From: Myxococcales bacterium
GTDB taxonomy: Bacteria > Myxococcota_A > Polyangia > Polyangiales > Polyangiaceae
Reading direction: 5' to 3'
Length of the DNA stretch: 48,521 nt
Assembly (NCBI GenBank): GCA_021847645.1
Contig: JAJZQG010000032.1
Coordinates: 1 to 48,521, forward strand
Shown here: one piece after another, positions 44,154 to 48,521 of the stretch
Numbering within the stretch: position 1 is the stretch's first letter
How the letters are laid out: every line of letters begins with the position of its first letter
Program-made: the position numbers and the translations under genes
The notes under the pieces: model-generated
Told to the model about the DNA's origin: nothing
What the model saw: only the letters and a program-made list of their open reading frames with translations
The model's database searches: none

Positions 44154-45757
44154 GGTCGAATCCGTTCCCGCAGCCAGCGGTACGTAACGCGGTGCTTTTC
44201 GGCGATCGCGAGCGCGTAGGCCAATCCGTTTGCCGGCGTGCGCTCAATCTTGAATGTCCGCACGGCCGGATCATGCGGGTCGATGGTCGCGACCATGCTG
44301 ACCGCCTTGTCGCTCGCGGTGGACAGCTCCTCGAGGAAGGTGACGCACACGCAGAACAGATCCAGCCGCTCGATCCGATTCAATACGGCTCCGCCGAGCC
44401 AGAGTGCGTCCTGGAGTGTGGTCGACGAGAAGATCTCGTTCATGACCAGGACGCTGTTCGGGGTCGCGCGATCGAGGATGTGGCGAATCCTGACCAGGTC
44501 GTCTTCGAGCTTGCCCCGCAGGTTGGCGATGTCTTCTTCGCGCTCGAAGTGCGTGAAGAGCTTGTCGCAGAGCAACAGCCGCGCCTCCCGCCCAGGGACG
44601 GGACAGCCCAGGCTCGCGAGGTAGTGAAGCTGTCCGAAGGCTCGGGCGAAGCTCGTCTTGCCGCCCTGGTTCGGGCCGGTGACGATCAGCACGCGCTCGA
44701 CGCCTTCCAGGACGAAGTCGTTGCAGACAACCGGGCGCTTGTTGCGCAGCAGCTCCTCGGCGAGCGCCACATCGAAAGTGCTGAACGCGAATATGCCACT
44801 GCGCTGTGCCGAGAGCTGTGGATAGCAGAACCGCAGGCCGGCGCGCGCGAAGCGTTCCACATGGTCAAGATAGGCCGCATAGAACTGGATCTCTCGGTCG
44901 AATCTGGCAATCGCCGGCTCAACGAAGTCCGCATTGCGTTCGCAGAATCGACTGAGCTCAGCGAAGACTCCTGGGTTCAGCAGCGCGACGCGGTCCAGGA
45001 TCTGCGCTTCCACGTGATTGATGCCGGGCACGTCCTTGAACTGGTGCCCATAATCTTTTGCGGCCCCCTGCTGGAACTTGCGGAAGGTCTCTTCGACGGC
45101 TGCGGTGTAGTCAGGCTCGCCATTGTAGTGGCGAATGGTCACGCTGCCGTCGCGGACTAGCACGCAATACCGAATCGCAGCCAGGGCTTGTGCCAGGCCG
45201 CGTGCCTCGGAGGCCAGCGCGACCAATGCGGGCGAATGGGCGTACGCCGTGAGGTCGGAGCTGAACGCGTGCAGGCCCCTCGACGAGGGGCTCAGGCCGT
45301 GGAGGTCGTTTTCCAAGCCCTCCACAGCATCGAGATAGGCCTCTATCGCGGCAAGATGCCAGCGCTGCTTTTCGAGGTCGTAGAACGACTTGGAGGCTGT
45401 TGTGATGCAGGAACGCATGGTCCGCATGCGTTCGGCGAACGATTCGACGGCCCCTCGCAGCCCGCGATCCTCCATGTCGCGCATCACCTCCTGGCGGTAG
45501 GCGATGGCTTCAGGCTCAATGGGCCACCCGTGGAAGAACTCACGGAGCTCGTATTCCTCGCGGCCGGCAGTGATCGCGTCAACCACCCGGCCGAGGTTCA
45601 GATCGTGGAAGAACTCCGGCGCTGCGTCTGGCGCGCGGGACACCGCAGCATCGCCGCGCGGGAACAGGATGCTGCGCAGCCGAGGTGTCTCGGCGCCAGC
45701 GGGCCCGACCGTGAGCTCTTCACGTGGCGGGAGGGCGGCTTCGCGCTCGGCGTTCAT
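44150..45757 (-). CDS. MutS-like ATPase, first of a tandem pair
   Basis: This 535-residue protein has the same layout as its neighbour. A helical N-terminal region includes GWPIEPEAIAYRQEVMRDM, matching NDPETIRYRQAGVQD in the partner. Walker A is TGPNQGGKTS (360-369), followed by HFEREEDIANLRGKLEDDL and Walker B VLVMNEI (436-442). The position expected to hold the TH motif reads VTFLEEL. Like its partner it lacks mismatch-binding domains and has Asn in Walker B. The two probably form a heterodimer, inferred from tandem coupling and divergence. A start at 45757 leaves 15 bp to the phosphoesterase stop. Confidence 0.85.
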   Translation of the reverse strand: MNAEREAALPPREELTVGPAGAETPRLRSILFPRGDAAVSRAPDAAPEFFHDLNLGRVVDAITAGREEYELREFFHGWPIEPEAIAYRQEVMRDMEDRGLRGAVESFAERMRTMRSCITTASKSFYDLEKQRWHLAAIEAYLDAVEGLENDLHGLSPSSRGLHAFSSDLTAYAHSPALVALASEARGLAQALAAIRYCVLVRDGSVTIRHYNGEPDYTAAVEETFRKFQQGAAKDYGHQFKDVPGINHVEAQILDRVALLNPGVFAELSRFCERNADFVEPAIARFDREIQFYAAYLDHVERFARAGLRFCYPQLSAQRSGIFAFSTFDVALAEELLRNKRPVVCNDFVLEGVERVLIVTGPNQGGKTSFARAFGQLHYLASLGCPVPGREARLLLCDKLFTHFEREEDIANLRGKLEDDLVRIRHILDRATPNSVLVMNEIFSSTTLQDALWLGGAVLNRIERLDLFCVCVTFLEELSTASDKAVSMVATIDPHDPAVRTFKIERTPANGLAYALAIAEKHRVTYRWLRERIRP

Positions 45758-45772
45758 GGGTACCCGTGGCGG

Positions 45773-46480
45773 CTAATCCCGCCAGGGATCACCGCCTCGA
45801 AGCAGATGAGCGAGCCGCGCGACTGCTTCCGGAGGCAGCGAAGACCGCTCGAGCTGCGCAATCGTCGCATCCACGTCGTACTCGGCTCGGCACAAGGTGG
45901 GCTTGCCGTCCTCGATAATGGCGTAGGCCGCCCTTGTATCGCCGTCGCGTGGCTGCCCGACGCTGCCCGGGTTCACGACGAGCTTGTCGCCGACCTGGAG
46001 CACCATGGGAAGATGGGTGTGCCCCACGAGCACCAGATGCGCATCGATGTACTTGACGGGCCGCGACCACTCCGAGGCTATTGGCCGAAGATAGGCGTAG
46101 AGGGGTTGGTCCGGGGTGGCGTGTACCATGTGGATTCGGACGCCATCGCGCTCGAGGTCCAACCCGGCCTTCTGCTCGCCAAGCCAGCGCAGGTCATCTT
46201 CCCCGAGCTGCTTCCATGCTTCCTGCCGCGTGAGCTCGGACAGGTCGCGCATCGCCGGCGAGCATTGGCAGCTCACGTGGAACGCAGCGGCGTGGTCGTG
46301 ATTTCCGCGCACCACCGCGCTGGCGGCTCCCCTCACCCAGCTCACGCACGCCTTGTGCTCCGGGCCGTAGTCAACGATGTCGCCCAGGCACAGGATCTCG
46401 TCGACGGCACGCGCCTGACGAATGACGGCCTTGAGCGCCTCCCAGTTCCCGTGGATATCTGAAACCACCAGAATTCTCAT
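45773..46480 (-). CDS. Calcineurin-like metallophosphoesterase (YfcE/MJ0936-type)
   Basis: This 235-residue cytosolic enzyme carries the dimetal site motifs: SDIHGN with D8 and H10, GDIVDYG with D34, GNHDH with N60/H61, H120 in HMVHATPD, and GHTH with H154/H156. Members hydrolyse phosphodiesters or small phosphomonoesters, usually with Mn2+ or Ni2+. NPGSVGQPRDGD is typical of the YfcE group. The last ~50 residues are helical. It overlaps the GTPase gene by ATGA at 46477-46480. Substrate unknown; nucleotide or phosphoprotein turnover in the stress operon is a guess. Confidence 0.9.
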   Translation of the reverse strand: MRILVVSDIHGNWEALKAVIRQARAVDEILCLGDIVDYGPEHKACVSWVRGAASAVVRGNHDHAAAFHVSCQCSPAMRDLSELTRQEAWKQLGEDDLRWLGEQKAGLDLERDGVRIHMVHATPDQPLYAYLRPIASEWSRPVKYIDAHLVLVGHTHLPMVLQVGDKLVVNPGSVGQPRDGDTRAAYAIIEDGKPTLCRAEYDVDATIAQLERSSLPPEAVARLAHLLRGGDPWRD

Positions 46481-48495
46481 TGCGTATTCCCTCCCCCCGG
46501 CCTGTCCCCAAGCTCGGCCAGGTCGCGTTCCAATTCGGTCGCGTCATGCCCTTCCGCTCCGCTCTCCTGACTGGCGAGCGAAGCAGAATCGCACTGGGCC
46601 TCAAACTGCTGGGTGAGGCTGTCCAAGCACGTTCTCGCCCAGCTCCTCAATTCCCCCGAGAAGTGCGAAAGCACGGTGCCCGTCGGAATGGCTATGCGTT
46701 CCCGAAGCATTCGTCCGGAAAAGCGCATCCAAAGTGATTCCAGTGCTTGCCCGTGCGAGCTCGGGTCGAGCTCCTCAAGCAGCGCGTCGGGAAGCCGAAG
46801 CTCCGGGAGCGAGAGCACGTCCACACGGAGCTCCTCGAGATTGGGAGCACAGCGGTTCGCCGGGTCTTGCGCGAGCAAAGAGGCAATGGCCCGCAGCTCG
46901 TTGCGGGTCGCAAGCAGCTCGGCCCGGAGCTCGTCTCGAACGGGCTCGACCAGACCGGCGAGATCGGCCCGTAGCTGCTCCGCGCTCTCGGAGCGGTGCT
47001 CTGCCCTTCGCCTCACGCTGAGGCGCACCGCCTCAGGGACAAGCTGCCGCGCCTTCTCCGCGATGGCCTCGGTGTGGATGAGGGATGCATCAAGGAGCCT
47101 GCGGGCATCGGACAAGTGCTTGACCACGCGTGCGCGCCGGGCTGCCTCTGATCCATCATCCGGGTGCGCCGTCAGCCGGGTGCGAAGGGCCGCAATCACC
47201 GCCTCTCTCAAGTGTCCGAGCTTCCGTCGAACGGAGCGCTGACACATTTCGTTCGCGCTATTCAGGTACGCGGTCATGCTTTCGCGAAACCACGTCCGGA
47301 CGAGAGTGTCGTGGGGCGGGCGTGTGCTGACGACCTCCACCGGGACGCGTAGACCGAGACTGGATTCGATTTGGTGTTCCAGGAACTGTTGTTGCCTGGC
47401 GAGATCATCATCCGCCAGCAGGTCGGCCTTGGTCAGCAGGACCATGGCCTCCACGCCCGAATCGTACAGGTCGCGAAGCAAGTGCAAGTCCTCGCTGGCA
47501 ACCGTGCCGCCCGCGTCGACAAGCACCAGGCCAAGATCGCAGACAGGCAGCCACGCGTTGGCCGCGCGCGTGCTCGCCGCAGAAAGGGAGGCCACGCCGG
47601 GCGTGTCGATGAACGCGATTCCGGGGCGCAAGGCTTCACAGGGCAGCTCGATACTGATGTAGCGAACGCGCGATTCACTCTCCTTCTTGAAGTCGGTGAT
47701 CCACCTTGCAGCGTCGGCCACGTCGATCTCCTGCGGCTCACCTTCGAACGGCACCACCGTTGCGCGAAGCCGGTCCCCGCGCGTGATTCTCGTCGGAACC
47801 GCGGTCACGGGAGTCACCCCCACCGGCAGCACCGTCGTTTCGAGTATCGCGTTGAGCAGGGATGACTTGCCGCAGCTGACCCGCCCGAAGACGCCGATCT
47901 CGAGCGTGCTCGACTCCATCGCCGCGAGCACCGCGGTCAACGTGGGGCGCAACTCGACGAGGCCGTGTCGCGTCATCATGCCTTCAAGAGATTGGGCCAG
48001 GTGCGTACTCGGATGGGTGGCTTCCAACCGCGCGAGGCGTCGCGCGAGATCGCCGCCAAGCCCTTGATCGAGGTAGCGCGCGAGACGATTTGCGAGCGCG
48101 CGGAGCTCGCCTTGCACGTCCGCAACTCCTTCCGCCGCCTCCTTCCCGAGCTCCCCGTAGCCGCGCAGTTGGTCCGGACCGAGATCGTGCAGGTCGATAT
48201 CAAGGAAGTTCAACGTGGTTCGGATGGACCAGCTCGCGTGCTTCTCGCGCGGCGGGAGCGGCACGCCAAACCTTGCCAGCGCGCCTACCAGGCTGTCGCG
48301 AATACGACGCACATAGTCGCGCACCACTTGTCGCTGGCTCGGCGTCAGGTCGTCAAGATGCGCCGAGAACGGGGACTCCGGGCCTGACGCGATAGCGTCG
48401 ATGTCTCCAAGCAGCTTGTCGAGATGCACCATCGCGGACAGGAGCACGCGCCTGTGGTTGTCGTTGAGTCCGGGCGGGGGCTGGTCAGCGATCAC
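46477..48495 (-). CDS. Dynamin-like GTPase
   Basis: This 672-residue protein starts at GTG 48495 with AGGAGG seven bases upstream. An N-terminal helical region of ~190 residues precedes the GTPase domain: G1 GRVSCGKS (204-211), Thr in PVGVTPVTAVPT for G2, G3 DTPG (297-300) and G4 TKAD (355-358). A long helical, charged C-terminal region (~400-650) follows, as in bacterial dynamin-like proteins that act on membranes. It has no transmembrane segment. It is the first visible gene of the GTPase, phosphoesterase and MutS-pair operon. The promoter, and any riboswitch, would lie beyond the window. A membrane-repair role under fluoride stress is inference. Confidence 0.85.
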   Translation of the reverse strand: MIADQPPPGLNDNHRRVLLSAMVHLDKLLGDIDAIASGPESPFSAHLDDLTPSQRQVVRDYVRRIRDSLVGALARFGVPLPPREKHASWSIRTTLNFLDIDLHDLGPDQLRGYGELGKEAAEGVADVQGELRALANRLARYLDQGLGGDLARRLARLEATHPSTHLAQSLEGMMTRHGLVELRPTLTAVLAAMESSTLEIGVFGRVSCGKSSLLNAILETTVLPVGVTPVTAVPTRITRGDRLRATVVPFEGEPQEIDVADAARWITDFKKESESRVRYISIELPCEALRPGIAFIDTPGVASLSAASTRAANAWLPVCDLGLVLVDAGGTVASEDLHLLRDLYDSGVEAMVLLTKADLLADDDLARQQQFLEHQIESSLGLRVPVEVVSTRPPHDTLVRTWFRESMTAYLNSANEMCQRSVRRKLGHLREAVIAALRTRLTAHPDDGSEAARRARVVKHLSDARRLLDASLIHTEAIAEKARQLVPEAVRLSVRRRAEHRSESAEQLRADLAGLVEPVRDELRAELLATRNELRAIASLLAQDPANRCAPNLEELRVDVLSLPELRLPDALLEELDPSSHGQALESLWMRFSGRMLRERIAIPTGTVLSHFSGELRSWARTCLDSLTQQFEAQCDSASLASQESGAEGHDATELERDLAELGDRPGGGNTQ

Positions 48496-48521
48496 CGTGG
48501 ACCTCCTGCGGCGTTCCAGGC

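Overview
The window is high-GC DNA from what looks like a myxobacterium or close relative (Myxococcota, formerly Deltaproteobacteria). The evidence is a run of giant secreted cysteine-rich lipoproteins with Kelch-like, MopE-type, SBBP-type and FG-GAP repeats, one of which ends in a MYXO-CTERM-like sorting tail. No ribosomal or other taxonomic marker is present, so this placement is an inference.

Region 1 (1-6.5 kb) is accessory DNA. It holds the end of a WYL-domain regulator and a leftward, tightly coupled four-gene operon: a resolvase-like protein without catalytic residues, a Tse2-like toxin candidate and two small unknowns. A rightward ATGA-coupled operon follows, with a small ORF, a DUF2924 protein, a small ORF, a large serine recombinase and an HTH accessory protein. 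A leftward XRE regulator has a perfect palindrome over its probable -10 box.

Region 2 (6.9-24.1 kb) is a secreted-protein island. Four very large exported proteins are encoded head to tail on the plus strand. A convergent fifth protein shares the N-terminal half of the fourth but carries a different beta-propeller. The convergent gap holds a cluster of small TGAA-loop palindromes.

Region 3 (25.3-48.5 kb) is the most interesting part: an apparent fluoride-response island. Four sequences match the crcB-motif fluoride riboswitch. Each sits just upstream of a transcription unit and just downstream of a plausible -35 element with 17-bp spacing. The units are (1) enolase; (2) crcB-uspA-PAP2; (3) a CPA2 antiporter, DUF190-CBS protein, PP2C phosphatase, beta-propeller lipoprotein and sulfatase-like membrane enzyme; and (4) a HEAT-repeat protein and CaCA-family exchanger, followed by a PAP2 remnant, an intact PAP2 enzyme, an alkaline-phosphatase-superfamily membrane protein and an EamA protein. 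A further leftward operon (dynamin-like GTPase, metallophosphoesterase and two MutS-like ATPases) ends just before unit 4. Its promoter lies outside the window.

Enolase, CrcB, antiporters and MutS-like genes are known or reported partners of this riboswitch class. The HEAT protein, CaCA exchanger, sulfatase-like enzyme and dynamin-like GTPase are not, to my knowledge, characterised in fluoride resistance. The HEAT leader shows a clear translational switch: the aptamer's 3' pseudoknot strand is a perfect 9-bp complement of the segment holding the Shine-Dalgarno sequence. All assignments come from reading the sequence; no database search was possible.
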